Below, one piece after another: positions 1 to 5,311 of a stretch of 15,253 nucleotides of DNA. The notes below the pieces were generated by a model. That model was not told the origin of the DNA, did not search any database, and was given only the letters and a program-made list of their open reading frames with translations. The DNA is from Dichotomicrobium sp964466965 (lineage in GTDB: Bacteria > Pseudomonadota > Alphaproteobacteria > Rhizobiales > Rhodomicrobiaceae): positions 1 through 15,253 of the forward strand of contig CAYXPZ010000056.1 in NCBI GenBank assembly GCA_964466965.1, written 5' to 3'. Every line of letters begins with the position of its first letter. Within the stretch, counting starts at the first letter, position 1. Position numbers and translations under genes: made by a program.

Positions 1-883
1 AGTTGACCTCCAGATAGCCCCATTCCTGCTGCTTGCGGCGCATGTAGCCGATCAGTTCCTGGAACAGCGTCCAGCCCTTGGAATGCCAGAACACCGCGCC
101 GGGGGCCTCGTCCTGGAAGTGGAAAAGGTCCATCTCGCGCGCGAGCCGGCGATGGTCGCGGCGCTCCGCCTCCTCCAGCATCTGGAGATAAGCGTCCAGT
201 TCCTTCTGGTTGGCCCAGGCGGTGCCGTAGATGCGCTGGAGCATCGGGTTGTTCGAATCGCCGCGCCAATACGCGCCCGCCAGCCGCATCAGCTTGAACG
301 CCTTGCCGATTTTGGCGGTCGAGGTCATGTGGGGGCCGCGGCACAGATCGAGCCATTCGCCCTGGCGGTAGATGCGCACATCCTCGCCCGGCGGAATCGC
401 CTCGATCAACTCGACCTTGTAGGTCTCGCCGTGCTCGCGGAAATAGCGCTTGGCCTCCTCGCGGTCCCACACCTCCTTGGTGAACGGTTGCCCGCGGTCC
501 ACGATCTCGCGCATCTTGGCTTCGATCTTCGGCAGGTCGTCCGGGTGGAACGGCTCATCGCGCGCGAAATCGTAATAAAAGCCGTTCTCGACGACCGGGC
601 CGATCGTGACCTGCGTGTCGGGCCAAAGCTCCTGCACCGCTTCGGCCATGACATGTGCGGCGTCGTGGCGAATGAGCGGCAGCGCGTCCGGGTCGTCTCG
701 GGTGAGAAATTCGATCCTAGCGTCGCTCTCGATGGGGTCGGCGAGGTCGCGCACCTCGCCGTCGAGCTTCATGGCGACGGCCTTCTTGGCCAGCGATTTC
801 GAGATTTTTGCAGCGAGGTCGGCGCCGGTGAGGCCGGACTCATATTCGCGTTCAGCGCCATCGGGGAAGGTCAGGTTAATCAT
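1..883 (-). CDS. thrS: Threonyl-tRNA synthetase, N-terminal part (cut by the window edge)
   Basis: Class II aminoacyl-tRNA synthetase that charges tRNA-Thr with threonine in the cytoplasm. About 294 residues are visible. Residues 1-61 look like the TGS domain (starts MINLTFPDGAEREY). The second additional (editing) domain follows, with the zinc-type HxxxH pair at H73/H77 (HDAAHVMAEAV) and the block GPVVENGFYYDF near 95-106. The catalytic core begins with FHFQDEAPGAVFWHSKGW and runs off the left edge. The start is the ATG at 883, supported by a strong AGAGGAG ribosome binding site a few bases upstream and by the match to the usual ThrRS N-terminus. It is transcribed away from the window and separated from the gene upstream by an intrinsic terminator, so it probably has its own promoter. 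A leader hairpin is described separately. Identification is secure; only the N-terminal half can be judged. Confidence 0.97.
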   Translation of the reverse strand, partial: MINLTFPDGAEREYESGLTGADLAAKISKSLAKKAVAMKLDGEVRDLADPIESDARIEFLTRDDPDALPLIRHDAAHVMAEAVQELWPDTQVTIGPVVENGFYYDFARDEPFHPDDLPKIEAKMREIVDRGQPFTKEVWDREEAKRYFREHGETYKVELIEAIPPGEDVRIYRQGEWLDLCRGPHMTSTAKIGKAFKLMRLAGAYWRGDSNNPMLQRIYGTAWANQKELDAYLQMLEEAERRDHRRLAREMDLFHFQDEAPGAVFWHSKGWTLFQELIGYMRRKQQEWGYLEVN

Positions 884-900
884 ATCTTGCTCCTCTCACT

Positions 901-917
901 CCCGCCAACAAAGCGGG
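901..917 (-). promoter_or_regulatory. thrS leader hairpin resembling a tRNA-Thr anticodon arm
   Basis: Read on the minus strand, the leader contains CCCGC-TTTGTTG-GCGGG: a perfect 5-bp stem closing a 7-nt loop, which is the geometry of a tRNA anticodon arm. The middle three loop bases (positions 34-36 by tRNA numbering) are UGU, a threonine anticodon, preceded by U at position 33. The hairpin ends about 4 nt before the AGAGGAG ribosome binding site of thrS. In E. coli, ThrRS represses its own translation by binding an anticodon-like arm just upstream of the thrS ribosome binding site. The same role here is inference. One mismatch with real tRNA is U at position 37, normally a purine. Confidence 0.45.
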
Positions 918-958
918 TAAGACGTTACACCGGGAGGGATGGCGGCAATGCCAGCCCG

Positions 959-964
959 TGTCAA
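959..964 (-). promoter_or_regulatory. Possible -35 element of the thrS promoter
   Basis: A perfect TTGACA hexamer is present on the minus strand between the upstream gene's terminator and thrS. No good -10 hexamer lies 16-18 bases downstream (the bases there are CATCCC-like), so only the -35 half is supported. The placement just after a terminator and before an autonomous gene is what makes it plausible. Confidence 0.3.
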
Positions 965-984
965 CCGGCACGCGCTGCGCCAGC

Positions 985-1010
985 AAAAAAAGCCCGCCGA
1001 ATTGGCGGGC
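985..1010 (-). terminator. Intrinsic terminator of the small Tyr-rich protein gene
   Basis: On the minus strand, GCCCGCC-AATTC-GGCGGGC forms a perfect 7-bp GC stem with a 5-nt loop, followed directly by seven T residues. This is a textbook rho-independent terminator oriented to end transcription coming from the gene at 1075-1377. It isolates that gene from thrS. On the plus strand the T-run would precede the hairpin, so it is not a plus-strand terminator. Confidence 0.9.
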
Positions 1011-1074
1011 CTTGAGTGGAGGATTACAACGGGAAAGTGGAACGCGGATCTTTGTCCGCGCTCTTCGCCTTGGG

Positions 1075-1377
1075 TCAGTGGCGTTTGTAATACCGCTTGT
1101 AGTGGTAGTACCGCTTGCGATACCGCGGATAGTAGCGCTTCCTGTAATGACCATAATACCGCTTGCGGTAATGGTGGCGATAGCGATGTCCGTAATAGCG
1201 CCGCTTGTAGTGGTACCGGTAGGTCACGTCGGTCGTGGCCTTATCCGCAGTTCCTGCAAGAGCGCCGCCCAAATGGGCGAGGGTTTGACCTGCCGGAGCG
1301 GCAGATGCCGGTGTGGCGAACGACGCGGCAAAAACGCCCGCGATCGCTGTCAGAAGAGTAAGCAGTCCAAGTCGCAT
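1075..1377 (-). CDS. Small secreted protein with a Tyr/Arg/Lys/His-rich repetitive tail
   Basis: I do not recognise a characterised family. The 100-residue product starts with a clear Sec signal peptide (MRLGLLTLLTAIAGVFAA, probable cleavage after ASA at about residue 26). A short Ala/Gly-rich linker leads to a tail of 50 residues containing 18 Tyr, 14 Arg, 6 Lys and 7 His, with no acidic residue. The tail is built from imperfect repeats of the type YRKRYYGH / YRKRYYPR / YHYKRYYKR. The start is the ATG at 1377, with an AAGGAG ribosome binding site 9 bases upstream. The gene has its own terminator and a leader hairpin, so it is very likely expressed as a single-gene unit. The mature protein would be strongly basic and aromatic and act in the periplasm or outside the cell. 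Binding to polyanions (LPS, polysaccharide, nucleic acid), metal binding through His, or tyrosine cross-linking are possible but unproven. Similar short secreted Y/R-rich hypothetical proteins occur in Hyphomicrobiales, to my recollection. Confidence 0.85.
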   Translation of the reverse strand: MRLGLLTLLTAIAGVFAASFATPASAAPAGQTLAHLGGALAGTADKATTDVTYRYHYKRRYYGHRYRHHYRKRYYGHYRKRYYPRYRKRYYHYKRYYKRH

Positions 1378-1393
1378 ATATTCTGCACTCCTT

Positions 1394-1424
1394 GCCCGTG
1401 AGACGCACCTGCGCAGCCACGGGC
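1394..1424 (-). promoter_or_regulatory. Leader hairpin abutting the ribosome binding site of the Tyr-rich protein gene
   Basis: On the minus strand, GCCCGTG pairs with CACGGGC over 7 bp. Inside, GCGC-AGGT-GCGT can add four more pairs (one of them G-U) with a tetraloop. The 3' arm ends exactly where the AAGGAG ribosome binding site begins. No T-run follows, so it is not an intrinsic terminator. It may stabilise the mRNA or control access to the ribosome binding site; the role is inference. Confidence 0.45.
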
Positions 1425-1523
1425 CGTTCAGTTTCCTCGGCTACCTTGCATTAGGGACGAAAGAGCGCGCTCAGACCACCGGTCGGACGGTCACAACTGA
1501 ACACGTTAATGTGATAATAATCT

Positions 1524-1874
1524 TTATGACTTGTGCGTTGACGTCTCGCGCGGCGGTTGCCGCGAGCGCCAGCGGCCGTAACGCCACGGCGCGAATAGAT
1601 GGTGCTCGCCCGTGATGTCCGGCACAGGATCGAAGCCATGCGTGCCCCACGGATGGCACCGCAGAAGCCGCGAAAGCGTCAGCCATCCGCCTTTCCAGGC
1701 GCCGTTCTTGTCGATGGCTTCCAGCGCATATTGAGAGCAGGTCGGCAGGTGGCGACAGCGCGGGCCGATCAGCGGCGATATCCCGTAGCGGTAGACATAG
1801 ATCGGCAGTTTCAGCACCGCGCGCGCTAAGCGCCCCGCCAGACCGGCCCGCCGTTCAGTAAGGTGTGCCGTCAT
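1524..1874 (-). CDS. yidD: Membrane protein insertion efficiency factor YidD
   Basis: Small membrane-associated protein that helps YidC-dependent insertion of inner-membrane proteins. The 116-residue product carries the family signature: a hydrophobic, amphipathic N-terminal stretch (LKLPIYVYRYGISPLIGPRC), then CRHLPTCSQYALEAI at about 40-54, then KGGWLTLSRLLRCHPW and GFDPVP at about 61-85. The three conserved cysteines (C40, C46, C73) are present. The C-terminal 30 residues are Arg-rich and variable, as usual in this family. The ATG at 1874 lies 20 bases inside the 3' end of the cupin gene and has no clear ribosome binding site, so translation is probably coupled to the upstream gene. I see no obvious terminator after the stop codon. 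In rhizobia yidD lies near thrS and folE (from memory), as here. Confidence 0.95.
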   Translation of the reverse strand: MTAHLTERRAGLAGRLARAVLKLPIYVYRYGISPLIGPRCRHLPTCSQYALEAIDKNGAWKGGWLTLSRLLRCHPWGTHGFDPVPDITGEHHLFAPWRYGRWRSRQPPRETSTHKS

Positions 1875-2316
1875 TGCGCGTGAACACCCAATCGCCGTCG
1901 ACTTTATGCGCCTTCATGTCGATATCCGTGTAATCTGCGCGCTCGTCAGGAACCCGCGTCCCGATCTCCAGATAGACCACCGGTGCATCGGTGTTATTGG
2001 CGAGCCGGTGCGCATTTGCCTCGCCGGCGGGAAACCCTGCGAACATTCCCGGCCCCAGCGTCTGTTCGCCGTTATCTGTCACCAGCGTGGCCTCGCCGGA
2101 GATGATGAATACGAACTCGTCTTCCTTCTCATGCCAGTGCCGTTGAGACGACCAGGCGCCCGGCTCAAGCGTCACCAGGTTCACACCGAATTGGTCGATG
2201 CCAACCGCATCGCCCAGCTTGCGCTTGAGCCGGCCATCCAGATGCTGATGAAACGGATGCGGATAGATAGAACCGCGGCGCGCCTTGATGTCGCGCGAGT
2301 CAGCAACGTTCGCCAT
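1855..2316 (-). CDS. Cupin-domain protein (COG3837-like), function unknown
   Basis: A 153-residue single-domain cupin. Motif 1 fits G-x6-HxH-x4-E-x6-G with G53, H60, H62, E67 and G74 (RHWHEKEDEFVFIISG). Motif 2 fits G-x5-PxG-x4-H-x3-N with G90, P96, G98, H103 and N107. H60, H62, E67 and H103 would bind one divalent metal. The C-terminal part (YLEIGTRVPDERADYTDIDM) resembles uncharacterised COG3837 cupins; I know no substrate. The reading frame stays open upstream to 2472, but that part overlaps the scaffold gene in another frame and is Arg-rich junk-like sequence. The ATG at 2316 has an AAGGTGA site 2-3 bases upstream. A second ATG at 2331 would add five residues. It lies 19 bases after the Fe-S scaffold gene and overlaps yidD by 20 bases, so the three are probably one transcript. 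Confidence 0.88.
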   Translation of the reverse strand: MANVADSRDIKARRGSIYPHPFHQHLDGRLKRKLGDAVGIDQFGVNLVTLEPGAWSSQRHWHEKEDEFVFIISGEATLVTDNGEQTLGPGMFAGFPAGEANAHRLANNTDAPVVYLEIGTRVPDERADYTDIDMKAHKVDGDWVFTRNDGTPY

Positions 2317-2335
2317 CTCACCTTTTCTCATAATG

Positions 2336-2803
2336 CTAATTGCCGGCCGCCGTGGCCGGCGTCGCACAGCGTTTGGCCTCGTATTTGTCGATAGCGCCTT
2401 CAAGCGCGTCAAAAACGAGCAGGGTCGAAGCATGGCGCGCGCGGTAATCTCGTACCGGCTCCAAGAGCGCAAGGTCGGCCCAACGACCGCCAGGCGGAGG
2501 ACCGCCTGCTTTCAGCATCGCCCGCATCTGCGCTGCGACGTCGCGAAATTCCGCGATCGGGGTGCCTACGATCTCGCGCGCGACCACCGATGCCGACGCC
2601 TGACCGAGCAGACACGCCTTGACCTGCTGCCCGAAATCGGCGATGCGCTCATCTTCAAAGCACGCATCCACCTCAACGATTGAGCCGCAGAGCTTGGAAT
2701 GTGCCGAGGCGCTAGCGTCTGCGCCGGTGAGGCGCTCGGTCCGGCTGATTGCAGCGGCCAGGGACAACAGCCTGTCGGCGTAAATATCCTCAAGATCACT
2801 CAT
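2336..2803 (-). CDS. NifU/IscU-like iron-sulfur cluster assembly scaffold protein
   Basis: A 155-residue protein of the IscU/NifU-N fold (COG0822), cytoplasmic. In the family, three conserved cysteines and an aspartate hold a nascent Fe-S cluster. Here the first ligand region is SKLCGS (C39), and the second is VKACLLGQASASVVA (C64), the usual CxxxQASAS signature. In the third region (VRDYRARHASTLLVFDAL, about 117-134), where classical IscU/SufU has Cys, there is none; H124 or S126 sits there instead. C48 and C146 are extra. The start is the ATG at 2803 (MSDLEDIYADRLLSLA), which matches the family's usual beginning; an in-frame extension to 2884 is rejected as it adds only an Arg-rich stretch. 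It leads the scaffold-cupin-yidD cluster and is divergent from folE. A true scaffold role is likely but not certain given the missing ligand. Confidence 0.88.
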   Translation of the reverse strand: MSDLEDIYADRLLSLAAAISRTERLTGADASASAHSKLCGSIVEVDACFEDERIADFGQQVKACLLGQASASVVAREIVGTPIAEFRDVAAQMRAMLKAGGPPPGGRWADLALLEPVRDYRARHASTLLVFDALEGAIDKYEAKRCATPATAAGN

Positions 2804-2846
2804 GGCACTCTCGCGACTCCGGGGCCTTGGTCGTTGGATGCAGGGT

Positions 2847-2860
2847 AAGCGATATCGCTT
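2847..2860. promoter_or_regulatory. 14-bp perfect palindrome between the scaffold gene and folE
   Basis: AAGCGATATCGCTT is a perfect 14-bp palindrome with no loop. It lies in the divergent intergenic region, 44-57 bases upstream of the scaffold gene start and just upstream of a possible folE promoter. That is a typical operator form and place for a dimeric repressor. I do not match it to a known regulator. Confidence 0.35.
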
Positions 2861-2879
2861 GGTTTGAGGTGGCCGGTCC

Positions 2880-2908
2880 TTCACGGCGATGCATGCTATG
2901 CCTATATC
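2880..2908 (+). promoter_or_regulatory. Possible sigma-70-type promoter of folE
   Basis: TTCACG at 2880-2885 and TATATC at 2903-2908 are separated by 17 bases. Each is a partial match to TTGACA and TATAAT. Transcription would start near 2915 and give a leader of about 145 bases before the folE start, containing the hairpins at 2963-3006. Weak support. Confidence 0.25.
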
Positions 2909-2962
2909 GCCGCTGTCTGCTGTGTCCGCGGCGCGCTAACAAAAGAATGGGAAGCGCGCTAT

Positions 2963-3006
2963 CCGCATGTCAAGATGCGGGGCCGCCGCACCAGGCTGCT
3001 GCGGCC
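2963..3006 (+). promoter_or_regulatory. Structured folE leader: two tandem hairpins (candidate folate-responsive element)
   Basis: Hairpin 1 is CCGCAT-GTCAAG-ATGCGG (2963-2980, 6-bp stem, 6-nt loop). It is followed at once by hairpin 2 (2981-3006): GGCCGC pairs with GCGGCC, then one C/U mismatch, then GCA pairs with TGC around the loop CCAGGC. AAAA follows. Alphaproteobacterial folE genes are the known location of the THF-II (folE) riboswitch, so a ligand-sensing leader is a reasonable guess. I could not match the consensus from memory, and if folE starts at 2967 this would be coding sequence. Confidence 0.3.
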
Positions 3007-3059
3007 AAAACCAATTGCAGATCACAGGCGTAGAGATTGAAGCTTTGGACAAACAAAAT

Positions 3060-3737
3060 ATGAAAGCTGCCTTGAACACATCCCCCGGTGATATTGAAGC
3101 CCCAACCCGGGGCAATGGCGCTACAGACGACCATGCCGATGCGCCGTTCGCGCCGTCACCGACGCGCGAGGAAGCCGAAGCCGCCGTGCGCACCCTGATC
3201 CGCTGGGCCGGCGACGATCCGGCGCGGGAGGGGCTGCGCGATACGCCGCGCCGTGTTGTCGATGCATACCGCGAATACTTCTCGGGTTATCACGAGGATC
3301 CCCTTGAGGTGCTGTCACGCACCTTCGAGGAGGTGCACGGCTACGATGATTTGGTCATGCTTCGCGACATCCGGCTCGAGTCGCATTGCGAGCACCACAT
3401 TGCTCCAATCCTGGGCGTCGCGCATGTCGCGTATCTGCCGCGCGATCGCGTGGTGGGAATTTCCAAGTTGGCCCGCGTTGTGGAGATTTTCTCGAAGCGG
3501 CTGCAGACGCAGGAGACAATGACGGCCCAAATCGCCGAGGCGATTGAACAGGCGCTAAAACCGCGTGGCGTGGCTGTGCTGGTAGATGCGCTGCACCAGT
3601 GCATGACCACTCGCGGGGTCCACAAGACCGATGTCTCCACCATTACGACCCGCTTCACTGGCGTCTTCAAAGATGATGCGGATTATCGCGACCGCTTTCT
3701 GAACATGGTGCATGGACGGCGGCCGAGCGCGGGCTAA
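3060..3737 (+). CDS. folE: GTP cyclohydrolase I
   Basis: Converts GTP to 7,8-dihydroneopterin triphosphate, the first step of tetrahydrofolate synthesis; a cytoplasmic zinc enzyme. From the chosen start it has 225 residues (E. coli FolE about 222). The zinc ligands are visible: C110 and H113 in ESHCEHHIAP and C181 in HQCMTTRGVHKTD, at the same numbers as in E. coli. The substrate-binding and core blocks YLPRDRVVGISKLARVV and LQTQETMTAQIA are intact. The first 35 residues are variable and polar. The ATG at 3060 lacks a good ribosome binding site. The frame is open back to an ATG at 2967, which would add a Gly/Ala/Cys-rich stretch overlapping the leader hairpins; 3060 fits family length better. 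It is divergent from the Fe-S scaffold gene and ends 8 bases from the convergent NUDIX gene. The hisI gene that I recall following folE in rhizobia is not here. Confidence 0.96.
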   Translation: MKAALNTSPGDIEAPTRGNGATDDHADAPFAPSPTREEAEAAVRTLIRWAGDDPAREGLRDTPRRVVDAYREYFSGYHEDPLEVLSRTFEEVHGYDDLVMLRDIRLESHCEHHIAPILGVAHVAYLPRDRVVGISKLARVVEIFSKRLQTQETMTAQIAEAIEQALKPRGVAVLVDALHQCMTTRGVHKTDVSTITTRFTGVFKDDADYRDRFLNMVHGRRPSAG

Positions 3738-3745
3738 ATCGCGCT

Positions 3746-4249
3746 TCAGTGATCTCCGGCGAACTTTCCGGCCAACAGATAGCGGTGGTCGCGCCAGTCA
3801 GGGCGCGTCAACAAGTCGCGGAAGGCGAGCGGATAAAAGGCGGCGCTATCAATTGAGGCGAACGGCAGGCGGTGGATGACCAGTCCATCCTCCCCGGCGC
3901 AGGGCGCACCATTGGGCGTCACGATGAAAACGTGTTCGATGCAGTGGTAAAGCCCGAGATAAGTGTCGAACAGGTTCTCAATGGCAAGCAGGTATTCGGC
4001 GTGAGCTGGGCCGACGCTCAACTCTTCTTGAAGCTCGCGCCGCAGCGCCATGAGCATCGTTTCGCCGTGCTCGACGCCGCCGCCGGGCATATGCAGCTTG
4101 CCGGGCGCGCTGAGATTTTCGACCGCGACAACGCTTTCTTGCTCTAGCACGAGCGCGCGCACCGAGACGCGTGGAACGTGCGTGCCGGTCTGCCAATCCG
4201 GTATATCGCCGACCAATGGCGGCGCATCTTTGTCGTCCGGCTCGTTCAC
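3746..4249 (-). CDS. NUDIX hydrolase
   Basis: A 167-residue cytoplasmic pyrophosphohydrolase of the NUDIX family, cleaving X-linked nucleoside diphosphates; the substrate is not predictable. The NUDIX box runs from about 57 to 79 (PGGGVEHGETMLMALRREL then QEELSV) and matches Gx5Ex7REUxEExGU, except that Ser78 replaces the last Gly. The metal-binding glutamates E72, E75 and E76 are present. The start is a GTG at 4249 preceded by AGGTG; I see no better ATG that keeps the N-terminal strand (VPRVSVRALVLEQESVVAV). It is 27 bases downstream of the DUF302 gene, and so the last gene of the GT2-LAB_N-DUF302-NUDIX run. Its 3' end is convergent with folE. Confidence 0.92.
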   Translation of the reverse strand: MNEPDDKDAPPLVGDIPDWQTGTHVPRVSVRALVLEQESVVAVENLSAPGKLHMPGGGVEHGETMLMALRRELQEELSVGPAHAEYLLAIENLFDTYLGLYHCIEHVFIVTPNGAPCAGEDGLVIHRLPFASIDSAAFYPLAFRDLLTRPDWRDHRYLLAGKFAGDH

Positions 4250-4276
4250 GGCACCTGCTCTTGAGCGCGGCGCGCC

Positions 4277-4762
4277 TTACTCAGCGGTGGCCGCATCAGT
4301 GAGCGCGTCGAGGGCGCCAGCCATGTTCTCCAGACGCTTTGCCTGACTGGACATGCCGTATTGGACAGCAAATACCTGGGGGGACCAGTACCCTACCCAG
4401 ACGGTGTCGTTCTCGTCTCGCCACGCGGCGATCCGCAGCGGCAGCGACAGCGCCAGGCGCTGATCAGTCTGCATCAATGGCGTTCCAACATTTGGATTGC
4501 CGATGACGAGCAGTTGGGTTGGCCGCAGGTCGAGCCCGGCCGAAGCCGCGCCTTCGGCATGGTCAATCCGGCTAAACACCTTGAGCCCCTTTTCTTCGGC
4601 GGCTGCCGCCAGCCGGTCAAGCGTGGCGTCGACGCTATGGGGGCTTTGCTTCACGATCAGACTGTCCTGAGCCTTGGCCGGCGCCGCGATCAGGCCGATC
4701 GAGACCGCGAGGGCTGCAAACCACCGAATGCCGAGCGTTGAAAAACCTGATCTCTTGAGCAT
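4277..4762 (-). CDS. Periplasmic DUF302-domain protein
   Basis: A 161-residue protein with a Sec signal peptide (hydrophobic residues about 14-27, likely cleavage after AKA at 31). A DUF302 domain follows: SVDATLDRLAAAAEEKGLKVFSRIDHAEGA, then LLVIGNPNVGTPLM at about 84-97 and the LPLRIAAW strand. DUF302 proteins are small alpha/beta domains of unknown biochemical role, often in the envelope of proteobacteria. The start is the ATG at 4762, with a strong GGAGGAGG ribosome binding site. It lies 39 bases after the LAB_N gene and 27 bases before the NUDIX gene, so it is probably co-transcribed with them. I infer an envelope location but no activity. Confidence 0.92.
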   Translation of the reverse strand: MLKRSGFSTLGIRWFAALAVSIGLIAAPAKAQDSLIVKQSPHSVDATLDRLAAAAEEKGLKVFSRIDHAEGAASAGLDLRPTQLLVIGNPNVGTPLMQTDQRLALSLPLRIAAWRDENDTVWVGYWSPQVFAVQYGMSSQAKRLENMAGALDALTDAATAE

Positions 4763-4801
4763 GCTGCGCCTCCTCCTCAGCGATTTCAGACGCCCTGAAG
4801 A

Positions 4802-5167
4802 CTATTCCGCCGGGATTTTCGCCGCCCGCTGTGGAACCTGCTCAGGCTCAGCAGGCGGCGGCGCCAGCTTCTTCGCACGCCAGATGAAGTAGATGTTCCG
4901 CGAATAGATGAACAGACCGGTTCCCTGCCCAAGGATGAACACCGGATCCATGCGATAGATGGCGTAAATGAAAAGCATCAAGCCGCCGGCAAAACTGTAA
5001 TACCAGAATACCTCCGGCATCACGCTTTGCCGCGCCCGCTCACTTGCGATCCATTGCATCAGGAAGCGCATGGAAAACATGGCCTGCGCCATGAAGCCCA
5101 CGGCCAGCCAGCTGAGTTCCAGCCACGAAATGTTGGCCCACCAGCCCACGGCTTGGTTCATTTCCAT
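4802..5167 (-). CDS. Lipid A biosynthesis N-terminal domain (LAB_N) membrane protein
   Basis: A 121-residue inner-membrane protein with about three hydrophobic segments (roughly 13-35, 52-72 and 76-96). It shows the LAB_N pattern GFMAQAMFSMRFLMQWIASE, then SVMPEVFWYYSFAGG, then DPVFILGQGTGLFIYSRNIYF. The C-terminal 20 residues are Pro/Ala/Glu-rich. The family (COG3952) commonly accompanies polyprenyl-phosphate GT2 enzymes; from memory, a protein of this type (RgtF) supports dodecaprenyl-phosphate-galacturonate formation in Rhizobium. The ATG at 5167 is chosen because the upstream in-frame extension to 5281 is non-hydrophobic and Arg-rich; a second ATG lies at 5161. It lies 144 bases after the GT2 gene. 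A role as accessory subunit of that glycosyltransferase is inference from context. Confidence 0.92.
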   Translation of the reverse strand: MEMNQAVGWWANISWLELSWLAVGFMAQAMFSMRFLMQWIASERARQSVMPEVFWYYSFAGGLMLFIYAIYRMDPVFILGQGTGLFIYSRNIYFIWRAKKLAPPPAEPEQVPQRAAKIPAE

Positions 5168-5311
5168 CTGTGTGCCCCCAGGGCTGTCACGCTTAATGCG
5201 TGTGTCTTTGACCGATCGTGCCGCACATTGCTGGTGCAGCCTTGTCGTTTGTATGTGCCGCCGTCCCGGCGCATCCCTCAATAGCTTGCCTAAACGAAAA
5301 CTTGGGCGTTT

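Noticed and set aside
83..1015. Long open frame on the plus strand opposite thrS
   Set aside because: It mirrors the well-conserved thrS gene, shows no family features, and crosses the thrS leader and the terminator.
2317..2472. N-terminal extension of the cupin gene
   Set aside because: It overlaps the scaffold gene in another frame and is Arg-rich; the ATG at 2316 has a good ribosome binding site and gives a normal cupin.
5188..5202. Inverted repeat CACGC-TTAAT-GCGTG before the LAB_N gene
   Set aside because: Five-base arms are too short to stand out in this base composition, and no T-run follows.
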